A stretch of 64,000 bases of DNA from the NCBI GenBank assembly GCA_947305005.1, contig CAMZCM010000011.1, forward strand, positions 19,227 through 83,226, given 5' to 3'. The notes below the pieces were generated by a model. It searched no databases. It saw only the letters and a program-made list of their open reading frames with translations, and had not been told where the DNA came from. This stretch comes from an uncultured Prevotellaceae bacterium (GTDB lineage: Bacteria > Bacteroidota > Bacteroidia > Bacteroidales > Bacteroidaceae). The translations under genes were made by a program, and so were the position numbers. Below, piece after piece: positions 52,564 to 61,705 of this stretch (position 1 is the first letter of the stretch; each line of letters opens with the position of its first letter).

Positions 52564-53793
52564 ATGAATTGTGATATGTTTCTGAAAAGATTTGTCTTCA
52601 TTTGGTGTCTTTTGCCGATAGCCACGTCCGTGATGGCAGACGAGGCCGCTCCTGCCCTGTGCAATCCCAATGCCACAGAGCCCGCTCAACGGGTGTTCAG
52701 GATTCTGAATAAACTATATGGCCAGAAAACGGTAAGCGGCGTGGTGGCTAACGTGAACTGGAACACGAAGGAGGCGGAGAACGTGTATGAATGGACAGGC
52801 AAATGGCCGGCACTGAATGTTTTCGATTATATTCATGCTTATGCCGCCAAGGACGTGAACCCCAGCGGATGGATCAATTACAAGGAGATGACCGTTCCTC
52901 GGAAATGGTGGAGGGCCGGAGGCCTCGTAGGTGCTATGTGGCACTGGAACTTAAAAACCAATGATGGAACGGGGTGGACTTGCACGCCTGGCACAAAGGA
53001 CGATGAGACGAGTTTCGACGTATCAAAGATTGAGGACAGCGAATCTGAGGAATATAAGCAGGTAATCAAGGATCTCGACCAGATAGCAGGTTACCTGAAA
53101 TCAATGCAAAATGCAGGAATACCAGTTCTGTGGAGACCCTTGCACGAGGCTGCCGGAAATACCTATGAATATACTGGTGGTAAGGCATGGTTCTGGTGGG
53201 GCAGCAAAGGGGCGGAGCTGTATAAGAAGTTGTGGCAACTGATGTATGACCGGTTCGTGAACCACCATCAGCTGAACAACCTTATCTGGATTTGGACCAG
53301 TCAGGTTGGCGATGAGACATGGTATCCGGGTGATGAGTACGTGGATATCATCGGACGTGATACGTATGGCGCCACGAGTAGCAACGCCCGCCAACAGTTC
53401 AGGACTCTCCGCAACGCCTTCCCGTCGAAGATGATAGTGTTGGCAGAGTGCGGGCACAGCAGTAGCAAAAAGATGGCGACAGTCAGCAAAATGTGGAATG
53501 CTGGTGCTCAATGGGGGTGGTTCATGACCTGGTACGATTATAACTACAACACTGGCGGTTCCACCACTCACCAACATACAGATGCCGAATGGTGGCAGGA
53601 CGCATGGGATAGTGGCATTGTGGTGGATCGCGACGAGATGAAGCAGCTTTTGAACGATGAAACGGGCATAAATGAAGCCAAAGGGGAGCAGGAAGAGGCG
53701 AGAAGCGGGTGGTACACGCTCGATGGACGACGTCTGAATCTTCCTAGACGCGGCTTGGTGATTAGCAACGGTAAAATCATGATGGTGAAATGA
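52564..53793 (+). CDS. Beta-mannanase, GH26, with C-terminal tail motif
   Basis: 409 residues from the ATG at 52564 (52576 is also possible). Signal peptide FVFIWCLLPIATSVMADEA. GH26 catalytic residues: acid/base Glu in VLWRPLHEAAGN and nucleophile Glu in MIVLAECGHSS, with the conserved GAMWHWN and WTSQVGDETWYPGD. It hydrolyses beta-1,4-mannan chains outside the cell or in the periplasm. The C-terminus (SGWYTLDGRRLNLPRRGL, ending KIMMVK) is the tail motif shared with two other secreted proteins in the window. Its stop overlaps the next GH26 start by 4 nt. Confidence 0.93.
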   Translation: MNCDMFLKRFVFIWCLLPIATSVMADEAAPALCNPNATEPAQRVFRILNKLYGQKTVSGVVANVNWNTKEAENVYEWTGKWPALNVFDYIHAYAAKDVNPSGWINYKEMTVPRKWWRAGGLVGAMWHWNLKTNDGTGWTCTPGTKDDETSFDVSKIEDSESEEYKQVIKDLDQIAGYLKSMQNAGIPVLWRPLHEAAGNTYEYTGGKAWFWWGSKGAELYKKLWQLMYDRFVNHHQLNNLIWIWTSQVGDETWYPGDEYVDIIGRDTYGATSSNARQQFRTLRNAFPSKMIVLAECGHSSSKKMATVSKMWNAGAQWGWFMTWYDYNYNTGGSTTHQHTDAEWWQDAWDSGIVVDRDEMKQLLNDETGINEAKGEQEEARSGWYTLDGRRLNLPRRGLVISNGKIMMVK

Positions 53794-54842
53794 AGAAAAC
53801 ATGTCTCTTTTCCATACTTCTGCTCGTGACTGCCGCCCTATTCGCACAGCCTCGTGAGCAACTGCTGGAACGGCTGAAGAAGTTACAGACGCACGGCGTC
53901 ATGTTCGGCCATCAGGACGATCCTTTTTATGGGCTTGGATGGAACGACCGCTCTGCTTCTGGAGGACATTCCGACGTACTGGCAACCTGTGGTGACTATC
54001 CGGCTGTGATGGGGTTCGACATAGGCGGCATTGAGAAGGGCGATGAGAAGAACCTTGACAGCGTACCCTTCGCCCGCATTCGCGAAGAATTATTAGCGCA
54101 GCTGAAAAGAGGAGGCATAGCGGCTATTTCTTGGCATCCCAGAAACCCACTGACTGGTGGCAACGCATGGGATGTCAAGGACAGTACGGTTGTGAGAAAT
54201 ATCCTGCCTGGTGGAAGCCAGCATCTGAAGTTCGTCGGATGGATGAAGCGTGTTTCTGCCTTCCTACAGTCACTATGTGATGATGAAGGTCACCCCGTAG
54301 CCATCATTTTCCGCCCGTGGCACGAGAACAATGGCTCGTGGTTCTGGTGGGGAAAGAAGCTGTGTACGGTAGCTGAATACAAAGCGCTTTGGTGTATGTT
54401 GCAAGATCACTTGTTGGCCGACGGCTTAACAAATCTTGTCTGGAGTTGGAGTCCCAATCTTGGTTTAAATGCCGATGAAATGGATACTTTTCCAGGCAAC
54501 AACAGGGTAGATATCATTGGATTGGATGCCTATCAGTGGGGAACGGAACAGGATTTCGTGCGGCAGCTGAACGAAGATTTAACGCTTCTCACGCAAAAGG
54601 TAAAGGACTCGAAAAAGTTACTGGCTCTTACGGAGTGCGGTTATCAAACCCTGCCCGATTCCACTTGGTGGACACGAGTGTTGCAGCCGCAGATAGAGAA
54701 ATATGCACTCAGTTATTTCCTCGTCTGGCGCAACGCAGGTGATCACGAGTACTTTGCTCCATCGCCCAAGACGAAAGACGCACCCGATTTTCGCAAGATG
54801 GTGAAAAACAAGAGAATATTGATGCTAAAAGATATCAAGTGA
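53790..54842 (+). CDS. Beta-mannanase or exo-mannobiohydrolase, GH26
   Basis: 350 residues with signal peptide (MKKTCLFSILLLVTAALFAQ). GH26 acid/base Glu in IFRPWHENNGSWFWWG and nucleophile Glu in LALTECGYQT. It differs strongly from the preceding GH26 and has no tail motif. FGHQDDPFYGLGW and PRNPLTGGNAW are features of GH26 mannobiose-releasing enzymes as found in Bacteroides fragilis ManA-type operons. Mannobiose release is therefore likely, matching the epimerase downstream. Overlaps the first GH26 (ATGA). Confidence 0.92.
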   Translation: MKKTCLFSILLLVTAALFAQPREQLLERLKKLQTHGVMFGHQDDPFYGLGWNDRSASGGHSDVLATCGDYPAVMGFDIGGIEKGDEKNLDSVPFARIREELLAQLKRGGIAAISWHPRNPLTGGNAWDVKDSTVVRNILPGGSQHLKFVGWMKRVSAFLQSLCDDEGHPVAIIFRPWHENNGSWFWWGKKLCTVAEYKALWCMLQDHLLADGLTNLVWSWSPNLGLNADEMDTFPGNNRVDIIGLDAYQWGTEQDFVRQLNEDLTLLTQKVKDSKKLLALTECGYQTLPDSTWWTRVLQPQIEKYALSYFLVWRNAGDHEYFAPSPKTKDAPDFRKMVKNKRILMLKDIK

Positions 54843-54884
54843 TTGACGATTTAACTATTTACGATTGACAAATCATCATAGACA

Positions 54885-56060
54885 ATGAATAAAGAACAGT
54901 ATAATTTGAAGGTGAGGGCATTGAGACAGCATCACGAAGAATTGCTGAGTCGCAAGAACGAGCCGCAGCCGTGGGGAAATGGGATTTATGAGAAATATCA
55001 GTTCCCCATTCTTACAGCCGAGCACACACCGCTGGAGTGGCGCTATGACTTCTCCGAACAGGACAATCCTTACCTGATGCAACGTATCATGATGAACGCA
55101 GTACTGAATGCTGGTGCCATCAAGCTGGATGGGCGTTATCTGCTCGTCTGCCGTGTGGAAGGTGCTGATCGCAAGAGTTTCTTTGCCGTGGCCGAGTCGC
55201 CTAACGGTATAGATAACTGGCGTTTCTGGGACGAACCTATCACAATGCCCGAGGCTGCCGTTCTTGCCACCAATATCTATGATATGCGTCTCACACAGCA
55301 TGAAGATGGCTGGATCTACGGTGTCTTTTGTGCCGAGCGTCACGACGATGCACAACCCGGCAATTTAAGTGCTGCTACCGCTACTGCCGCCATCGCTCGT
55401 ACCAAAGACCTGAAGACGTGGGAACGTCTGCCCGACCTACAATCCAAGAGTCAGCAGCGCAATGTCGTGCTCCATCCAGAGTTCGTAGATGGAAAATATG
55501 CTTTCTATACCCGTCCGCAAGACGGTTTCATCGACACAGGTAGCGGCGGCGGAATCGGTTGGGGATTAGTGGATGATATTACAAGGGCTGTTGTGGAAAA
55601 GGAAATCATCATCAATCCACGTCACTATCACACCATCCAAGAGGTGAAAAACGGCGAAGGTCCTGCGCCCATCAAAACAGCAAAAGGCTGGCTTCATCTA
55701 GCACACGGCGTGCGAGGAACGGCTGATGGTTTGCGCTACGTCCTTTATATGTATATGACCGCTCTCGATGACCCTACGCGTGTCATCGCACAGCCTGGCG
55801 GTTGGTTTCTTGTGCCCGAAGGTCAGGAATACGTGGGCGACGTGATGAACGTAGCGTTTTCCAATGGCTGGATAGCTGATGAGGACGGTCGTGTGCTCAT
55901 CTATTATGCCACTGCTGACACCCGCCTACACGTAGCTATCAGCTCCATCGACCGCCTCATAGATTACTGTATGAAGACACCCGAGGACGGACTAACGACA
56001 GCTGCCAGCGTAGAGACCATCAAAAAAATGATACAAAAGAATAAGCAATGGCAAGCTTAA
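54885..56060 (+). CDS. 4-O-beta-D-mannosyl-D-glucose phosphorylase, GH130
   Basis: 391 residues, the size of the B. fragilis enzyme. GH130 general acid Asp133 in NIYDMRLTQHEDGWIYG (Asp131 in the characterised BfMGP by position), phosphate-site residues in GIGWGLVDD and RHYHTIQE. No signal peptide, so cytoplasmic. It phosphorolyses mannosyl-glucose to mannose-1-phosphate and glucose. The gene follows GH26 by 42 nt and overlaps the transporter gene, forming the mannan pathway with it and the epimerase. Confidence 0.92.
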   Translation: MNKEQYNLKVRALRQHHEELLSRKNEPQPWGNGIYEKYQFPILTAEHTPLEWRYDFSEQDNPYLMQRIMMNAVLNAGAIKLDGRYLLVCRVEGADRKSFFAVAESPNGIDNWRFWDEPITMPEAAVLATNIYDMRLTQHEDGWIYGVFCAERHDDAQPGNLSAATATAAIARTKDLKTWERLPDLQSKSQQRNVVLHPEFVDGKYAFYTRPQDGFIDTGSGGGIGWGLVDDITRAVVEKEIIINPRHYHTIQEVKNGEGPAPIKTAKGWLHLAHGVRGTADGLRYVLYMYMTALDDPTRVIAQPGGWFLVPEGQEYVGDVMNVAFSNGWIADEDGRVLIYYATADTRLHVAISSIDRLIDYCMKTPEDGLTTAASVETIKKMIQKNKQWQA

Positions 56061-57484
56061 GAGAAAAAATAGGCTATGGCTTCGGTGATATGTCATCATC
56101 GATGTTCTGGAAGGTCTTTTCGTATTACCTTCCGTTCTTCTATTCGAACGTCTTCGGCCTGTCACTCGTTGATGCTGGTGTGCTCGTGCTTGTCACCCGC
56201 ATCTGGGATGCTGTCAGTGACCCTGTGATGGGCATCATCGCCGATCGCACACATACACGATGGGGAAAGTATCGGCCTTATCTGCTCTTTGTGGCACCCC
56301 TTTTTTCCATTGCTGGCATCCTTCTTTTCACGACGCCCGACTGGACGTATAGTGCAAAACTAGTCTATGCTTACATCACTTATATCTTCATGATGACCGT
56401 CTATACGGGTATTAATGTGCCGTATGGTGCGATGTTGGGAGTGATGACAGATGACCCGCAAGAGAAAACCGTATTCTCTTCTTTCCGCATGTTCTTTGCC
56501 TACGGCGGATCTTTCATCGCCCTTGCTGCTTGGGAACCACTCGTCAACTTCTTCAAGAATCACCACGCCCTCATGGGAGGGGCTGGGGGAGGACCTTCAG
56601 CGTGGCAACATGCGATGATGGTCATCGCTGCCGTCTGTCTCGTTTTATTTCTCCTCACCTTCGCTTTGACGCGGGAGCGCTTAAAAACGGTTAGTACTGT
56701 TTCAGTGGGGAAGGACTTCAAGGCCTTGCTCTCGAACAAACCTTGGTGGCTGCTCATCGGAGCTGCCCTCTGTTTTAACCTTTTCTGCACTGTCCGGGGT
56801 GCAACCGTTGCCTATTTTTTTGCCGATATCATCGGCTTCGACGCGGTGCTTCATTTTTCATTTTTCACTTTTCATTCTTCACTTTTATTTTACGCCGGTT
56901 TGTTCCTCAGCGTGGGTGAGATTGCGAACATGGTGGGCGTGGCATGTACCGTTCCATTGGCCCGCAGACTCGGAAAAAAGTCCCTTTTCATCGGAGTGAA
57001 TGCCGCATTGTTCTTCCTCAGCATCGCCTTCTTCTTCATCCCCGTTTCAACCACGGGCTTTTGGATGATGCTGCTATTCCAAGTATTGATTTCCATGCTC
57101 ACAGGCATCATGTCGCCGCTCATCTGGTCTATGTACGCTGATGTCAGTGACTATGCTGAGTTGCGCTATCATACCGCCTCCACTGGTCTCATTTTCTCCT
57201 CCAGCTCTATGGCACAGAAATTTGGTGGAGCCATAGGCGGTGCCGCCGTCCTTTGGCTCCTTTCGGCCTGCGGCTATACGCCTCGCACTGATGAGCAGTT
57301 GGCTGCACAATCATTGATCACACAACCCGAGGCTGCCATGCAATGTCTTCGCTATTTGATGTCATTTATCCCTGCCGCTGTTTCCCTCCTGGCTATCCTC
57401 GTCTGTTACTTCTATCCCCTCACCACTTCACGTGTTCGAGATATCAACGAACAACTTAAAATTGAAAGGAATGACAACGCTTGA
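56048..57484 (+). CDS. Sugar:cation symporter, GPH/MFS family
   Basis: 478 residues with about 12 membrane helices. Family motifs: GYGFGDMSSSMFWKV at the start, DAVSDPVMGIIADRTHTRWG (the GPH loop 2-3 pattern) and YADVSDYAELRY. It probably imports mannobiose with sodium or protons from the periplasm. The start overlaps GH130 by 13 nt and the stop overlaps the epimerase by 14 nt. Oddity: residues 268-281 (HFSFFTFHSSLLFY) are encoded by a TTTTTCA-type micro-repeat identical in style to the intergenic ones, sitting in the loop before LFLSVGEIANMVG. Confidence 0.9.
   Translation: MASLREKIGYGFGDMSSSMFWKVFSYYLPFFYSNVFGLSLVDAGVLVLVTRIWDAVSDPVMGIIADRTHTRWGKYRPYLLFVAPLFSIAGILLFTTPDWTYSAKLVYAYITYIFMMTVYTGINVPYGAMLGVMTDDPQEKTVFSSFRMFFAYGGSFIALAAWEPLVNFFKNHHALMGGAGGGPSAWQHAMMVIAAVCLVLFLLTFALTRERLKTVSTVSVGKDFKALLSNKPWWLLIGAALCFNLFCTVRGATVAYFFADIIGFDAVLHFSFFTFHSSLLFYAGLFLSVGEIANMVGVACTVPLARRLGKKSLFIGVNAALFFLSIAFFFIPVSTTGFWMMLLFQVLISMLTGIMSPLIWSMYADVSDYAELRYHTASTGLIFSSSSMAQKFGGAIGGAAVLWLLSACGYTPRTDEQLAAQSLITQPEAAMQCLRYLMSFIPAAVSLLAILVCYFYPLTTSRVRDINEQLKIERNDNA
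56849..56887 (+). repeat. TTTTTCA/TTTTCAC micro-repeat inside a coding region
   Basis: Five to six units of the same word family that forms spacer repeats at 363-392 and 20540-20580, here in frame within the transporter gene. The length (39 nt) is a multiple of three. Confidence 0.75.
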
Positions 57485-58643
57485 CACTTTACGCGCAGAA
57501 GTCGCAGCATGTCTCACGGACAATATCCTCCCGTTTTGGCTGAACAATATGCAAGATAGGGAGCGGGGTGGCTGGTATGGACAGATGACGGGACGTGGTG
57601 AGTTGGTGAAGGACGCGCCACGTAGTGCTGTGCTCTATGCTCGTTTGCTATGGACGTTTTCAGCTGCGTATAGAGTGCTTGGGAGCTATGAATACTTCGA
57701 AGCAGCCAAAAGGACAAAAGACTATATTTTATCCCATTTCATCGATGAAGTATATGGCGGAACCTATTGGAGCGTTTCTGCAGATGGAAAGCCCTTGGAC
57801 ACGAAGAAACAGTTCTACGCCATTGGGTTTATGATTTATGGTTTTTCTGAATATTCACGCGCCACAGGTGACAAAGAGGCCGTGCAGGCAGCCATAGACC
57901 TCTATCATTGCATTGAGAGCCATGCTTTTGACCATGAATATAACGGATATATCGAGGCTATGACCCGCGACTGGCAGCCCATCAGCGATATGCGCTTGTC
58001 CGACAAGGACGCTAACTATCCGAAGTCGCAAAACACACATCTACACATCATTGAGCCCTATACCAATCTTTACCGTATCTGGCCTTCAAAGGAATTGGAG
58101 CATTCGTTGTATAATCTCATCAGCATTTTCATAAACCACATCCTCAACCCTGAGACTCATCACCTTGACCTGTTCTTTGATATGGACTGGACGCGCATGA
58201 GTACAGCAGAAAGTTATGGTCACGATATAGAGTGCTCGTGGTTATTGCACGAAGCGGCATTGGTGTTGGGTGATAAAAGGGTGTTGGAGGAGGTTGAACC
58301 CGTTGTGCAAAAGGTGGCCCAGGCAAGTGAAAAAGGACTGATGAAGGATGGCTCTATGATTCACGAGACAGAAGATGAAGACCGTCATTGGTGGGTGCAA
58401 GCAGAAGCCGTAGTAGGTTTTTTCAACCTCTACAAACATTTTGGAGATGAGTCCGCTTTAGACAAGGCGCAAAAGCTATGGGAGTACATAAAAGCCCATT
58501 TTATCGATGTCTATCTCGGTGAATGGTATTGGAGCATACGCACAGATGGCAGTGTCAATCTTGACGAAGACCACGCTGGTTTCTGGAAGTGTCCCTACCA
58601 CAATGGTCGGATGTGCTTAGAACTTATAGAGCGAATCAGATAG
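57471..58643 (+). CDS. Cellobiose/mannobiose 2-epimerase (AGE family)
   Basis: 390 residues from the ATG at 57471, which is preceded by GAAAGG; a start at 57432 would add 13 residues of poor match inside the transporter gene. The (alpha/alpha)6 barrel family pattern: ENGWYGQM-type start (RERGGWYGQMTGRG), SVLYARLLW-like SAVLYARLLWTFSAAY, GHDIECSWLLHEAA with catalytic His, HWWVQAEAVVGFFNLY, and GFWKCPYHNGRMCLELI at the end. It converts mannobiose to mannosylglucose, the substrate of GH130. Convergent with the aminopeptidase gene at 58645 with 1 nt between the stops. Confidence 0.92.
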   Translation: MTTLDTLRAEVAACLTDNILPFWLNNMQDRERGGWYGQMTGRGELVKDAPRSAVLYARLLWTFSAAYRVLGSYEYFEAAKRTKDYILSHFIDEVYGGTYWSVSADGKPLDTKKQFYAIGFMIYGFSEYSRATGDKEAVQAAIDLYHCIESHAFDHEYNGYIEAMTRDWQPISDMRLSDKDANYPKSQNTHLHIIEPYTNLYRIWPSKELEHSLYNLISIFINHILNPETHHLDLFFDMDWTRMSTAESYGHDIECSWLLHEAALVLGDKRVLEEVEPVVQKVAQASEKGLMKDGSMIHETEDEDRHWWVQAEAVVGFFNLYKHFGDESALDKAQKLWEYIKAHFIDVYLGEWYWSIRTDGSVNLDEDHAGFWKCPYHNGRMCLELIERIR

Positions 58644-58644
58644 G

Positions 58645-60423
58645 TCAAATACTTGTTGTATGAGCTATCAACCATTCACGATCCTGCACATCGTTGAGCA
58701 ATGGTAAAAGTGCTTCACGCACGTGGGCGTGATAATCATTAAGGTATTGCAGCTCATCGGGTGACATCAGCTCGCGAATAATAGGAGTAGTATCAATGGG
58801 GCAGAGGGTGAGAGGTTCAAGGCGGAGCCAGCCATCACCGTCCTGCACGATAACCATCGTGTTCTCTGTGCGGCAACCGTGACTGTCGGTGATGTAGATG
58901 CCAGGTTCGATGGTGACTGTCATGCCGGCTTGCAGAGGCGCCGGCATCCAATTCATACGGAACTGATGGGGACCTTCATGGACACTGAGGTAGGAACCGA
59001 CGCCGTGACCTGTGCCGTGACCGTAGTTCTTGTGCTCCTGCCACATCGCATAGCGGGCAAGTACATCGAGTTGTGTACCTGTGGTTCCTTCCGGGAATAC
59101 GGCAGTGGCGAGGCGGATATGCCCTTTGAGTACAAGGGTATAGTCGCGTCGTTCTTCATCGGTGAGGGGACCGAGGGCGATGGTGCGGGTAATATCAGTA
59201 GTGCCGCAGTCGTACTGCGCGCCACTGTCGAGGAGCAACAGGCCATGCGGTTCCAAAGGAATGTCCGTCTCAGGCGTAGCCTCATAGTGAACAATGGCGG
59301 CATGGGGGCCATAGCCTGCAATGGTATCAAAGCTGATATCGCGGAAGCCCGGCTGTTCCGCACGCAAGCGAGTAAGAACCTTATCCACTCCAACTTCCGT
59401 TATTCCGTTAACCGTTAATTCGTTAATCTGTCTCAAGAATTTCACCATTGCAACGCCATCGCGCAACATAGCCTGGCGGAAGCCTGCAATTTCAGCATCG
59501 TTCTTGATGGCACGCAGGGACGTGATGAGAGAAGGAGCTTCGACGGCGCCCCTGCGGAAAAGGGCGTGGTTAACGCTGTTTGGGTCGAGTTGAAGTTTCC
59601 AAGCATCTTGCAGTTCATCGTTGTAGTGGCAGACGTCACTGTAAGGACGTAGTTCGATGTGGTTCTCATGAAGATAGTGAGCCACATGAGGAGGTACTTT
59701 CTTGGGTTCAATATATAAAATGGCTTTCTCGGGCAGAAGGAGTAGATAGCTGACGAAGACAGGGGTACAGTGGACATCTTTTCCACGCAGGTTCAGTACC
59801 CATGCAATCTCGTCAAGTTGGGTGACGAGTAAAGCATCTGTTCCGTTCTTGTGTAGCACAGAGCGGATATCGGAGAGCTTATCGGCAACGTTGCGCCCGG
59901 CCAAATCAAGAGGCTGTATCTCTATCGGCTCAGAGGGTAAAGTGGGCCGATCGCTCCATAACTCCTCACACGGTTCAATATTTGTACGAAGTATAAGGCC
60001 TGCGCTTGCAGCCGCTATTTCCATTGCTTTTACGCTCTCTTCTGTATTTGTCCAAGCATCCATGCCTACAGAAAGGCTTTTGCCACTATTCGCGTTTTCT
60101 TTTTTCACTTCCTTTTCAATCCACTTCACCAACTCCTCAGCAGTTGCCACGTTGCGGCCACAGCGAATGACCTCGAAGGGCGTGTCTTTCAGTTGCTCCT
60201 CAGCCGCTAGCCAGTAGCGACTATCAGTCCATAAGGCAGCTGCCGACAATGTGACGACAGCTGTGCCTGCAGAGCCATTGAAGCCGGAAATCCATTCGCG
60301 CCCCTTCCAATGGTCAGGAATGTATTCTCCGGAATGCGGGTCAGTAGAGGGAAAGATGTAAGCGGAGAGGCCGTTCTTGCGCATCCAGGCGCGCAGAGCT
60401 GCAACATGTTGAGAAATGGGCAT
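58645..60423 (-). CDS. Xaa-Pro aminopeptidase (M24B, aminopeptidase P family)
   Basis: 592 residues from the ATG at 60423 (MPISQHVAALRAWMRK); an upstream ATG at 60447 would add eight. Three-domain long form: two creatinase-like N-terminal domains and the pita-bread catalytic domain with GAQYDCGTTDITRT, YGHGTGHGVGSYLSVHEGPH and IEPGIY, providing the two-metal site (Asp, Asp, His, Glu, Glu). It removes the N-terminal residue before proline. Part of the catalytic-domain helix (RQINELTVNGITE, codons at 59397-59432) is encoded by a CGTTAAT micro-repeat. Stops tail-to-tail with the epimerase gene. Confidence 0.92.
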   Translation of the reverse strand: MPISQHVAALRAWMRKNGLSAYIFPSTDPHSGEYIPDHWKGREWISGFNGSAGTAVVTLSAAALWTDSRYWLAAEEQLKDTPFEVIRCGRNVATAEELVKWIEKEVKKENANSGKSLSVGMDAWTNTEESVKAMEIAAASAGLILRTNIEPCEELWSDRPTLPSEPIEIQPLDLAGRNVADKLSDIRSVLHKNGTDALLVTQLDEIAWVLNLRGKDVHCTPVFVSYLLLLPEKAILYIEPKKVPPHVAHYLHENHIELRPYSDVCHYNDELQDAWKLQLDPNSVNHALFRRGAVEAPSLITSLRAIKNDAEIAGFRQAMLRDGVAMVKFLRQINELTVNGITEVGVDKVLTRLRAEQPGFRDISFDTIAGYGPHAAIVHYEATPETDIPLEPHGLLLLDSGAQYDCGTTDITRTIALGPLTDEERRDYTLVLKGHIRLATAVFPEGTTGTQLDVLARYAMWQEHKNYGHGTGHGVGSYLSVHEGPHQFRMNWMPAPLQAGMTVTIEPGIYITDSHGCRTENTMVIVQDGDGWLRLEPLTLCPIDTTPIIRELMSPDELQYLNDYHAHVREALLPLLNDVQDREWLIAHTTSI

Positions 60424-60465
60424 AGAGACATACATAAGGATGAACAAATTGCTTTATCGGGATGA

Positions 60466-60473
60466 CAAAGATA
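60466..60473 (-). promoter_or_regulatory. -7 box (TATCTTTG) of the aminopeptidase gene
   Basis: The minus strand reads TATCTTTG, 42 nt upstream of the start at 60423. A GAAAAGTGAAAAG micro-repeat follows it at 60477-60515. Confidence 0.6.
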
Positions 60474-60540
60474 CGAAGAAAAGTGAAAAGCGAAAGAGTG
60501 AAAAGGGAAAAATGAGCGGTTCAGTGAAAATAAATCGTAT

Positions 60541-60577
60541 TTTGTAAATAGGAAATCGTAAATTATATGTACTTTTG
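60541..60577 (+). promoter_or_regulatory. Promoter of mdh (TTTG-N25-TACTTTTG)
   Basis: TACTTTTG at 60570-60577 with a TTTG at 60541-60544, slightly wide spacing. The start codon is 46 nt downstream. Confidence 0.5.
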
Positions 60578-60623
60578 CCCTGAATTATATAAAATCTTAC
60601 TCACTTAATAACTTAAGAAACTT

Positions 60624-61616
60624 ATGAAATTCCTAACAAATGACAAGCTTGTGATTGTCGGTGCCGGCGGTATGATTGGCTCTAACATGGTACAGAGTGT
60701 GTTGATGCTGGGCTTGACACCCAATATCTGCTTGTATGACATTTATGAGCCGGGCGTTCATGGCGTATATGACGAGATGTGCCATTGTGCCTTTCCTGGT
60801 GCAAACCTTTCTTATACAGTAGATGCCAAGGAAGCTTTCACGGGCGCTAAGTATATCATTTCCAGCGGCGGTGCTCCCCGTAAGGAAGGCATGACGCGCG
60901 AGGATCTGCTGAAAGGTAACTGCCAAATCGCTGCGGACTTCGGTGAGAATATCAAGAAGTACTGCCCCGATGTGAATCACGTGGTGGTCATCTTCAACCC
61001 CGCAGACGTGACCGCTCTCACGGCTCTGATTCACTCTGGCCTAAAGCCCAATCAGCTGACATCACTGGCTGCTCTGGACAGCACTCGTCTGCAGCAGCAG
61101 CTGGCTCAGGAGTTCGGCGTGCAGCAGGACAAGGTGACCAATGCTTACACCTATGGCGGTCATGGTGAGCAGATGGCGGTTTTCGCTAGCAAGGCACTCA
61201 TCGATGGAAAGCCTCTTGCAGAACTCCCCCTGTCCGCAGAACGTTGGGCCGAGATCAAGCACATGACGACCCAGGGCGGAAGCAATATCATCAAGCTGCG
61301 TGGCCGTTCCTCCTTCCAGAGCCCTGCTTATCAAGCTGTGAAGATGATTGAGGGTGCTATGGGTGGCGAACCCTTCACTTGGCCCGCTGGTTGCTATGTC
61401 AATTGTGACAAGTGCGGTTTCAAGAATGTGATGATGGCTATGCCCAGTGTCATCGACAAGAACGGCGTTCACTTCACTGCTCCTGAAGGTACAGCTGAGG
61501 AGATGGCTGCATTGCAAGCTTCTTACGAGCATCTGCAAAAGATGCGCGACGAGATTATCGGCCTCGGAATTATTCCCGCTGTAGAGGATTGGGGAAAAGA
61601 CAATCCTAACCTCTGA
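60624..61616 (+). CDS. mdh: Malate dehydrogenase
   Basis: 330 residues. Rossmann motif LVIVGAGGMIGSNMV; ISSGGAPRKEGMTREDLL carries the substrate Arg; the catalytic His is in YGGHGEQMAVF. It interconverts malate and oxaloacetate with NAD(H), a route of importance for succinate formation in Bacteroidota. The protein is a little longer at its C-terminus than many homologues. It is monocistronic, ended by a terminator. Confidence 0.94.
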   Translation: MKFLTNDKLVIVGAGGMIGSNMVQSVLMLGLTPNICLYDIYEPGVHGVYDEMCHCAFPGANLSYTVDAKEAFTGAKYIISSGGAPRKEGMTREDLLKGNCQIAADFGENIKKYCPDVNHVVVIFNPADVTALTALIHSGLKPNQLTSLAALDSTRLQQQLAQEFGVQQDKVTNAYTYGGHGEQMAVFASKALIDGKPLAELPLSAERWAEIKHMTTQGGSNIIKLRGRSSFQSPAYQAVKMIEGAMGGEPFTWPAGCYVNCDKCGFKNVMMAMPSVIDKNGVHFTAPEGTAEEMAALQASYEHLQKMRDEIIGLGIIPAVEDWGKDNPNL

Positions 61617-61641
61617 TACGCGTAGAAAAACAAAGTTTAAG

Positions 61642-61672
61642 AATCCGTCATCCTCACCGATGGCGGATTTTT
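61642..61672 (+). terminator. Terminator of mdh
   Basis: AATCCGTCATC pairs over 11 positions (one G-U) with GATGGCGGATT around a CTCACC-type loop, followed by TTT. Confidence 0.85.
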
Positions 61673-61705
61673 GTATGCGGAAATATCAAAAAATCAATGG
61701 ATTTC

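Noticed and set aside
51567..52676. Long minus-strand open frame opposite the AraC gene (369 codons)
   Set aside because: Shadow of the AraC and GH26 sequences; no recognisable domain.
57432..57470. Upstream start for the 2-epimerase at 57432
   Set aside because: The extension lies within the transporter gene and does not match family N-termini; GAAAGG precedes the ATG at 57471.
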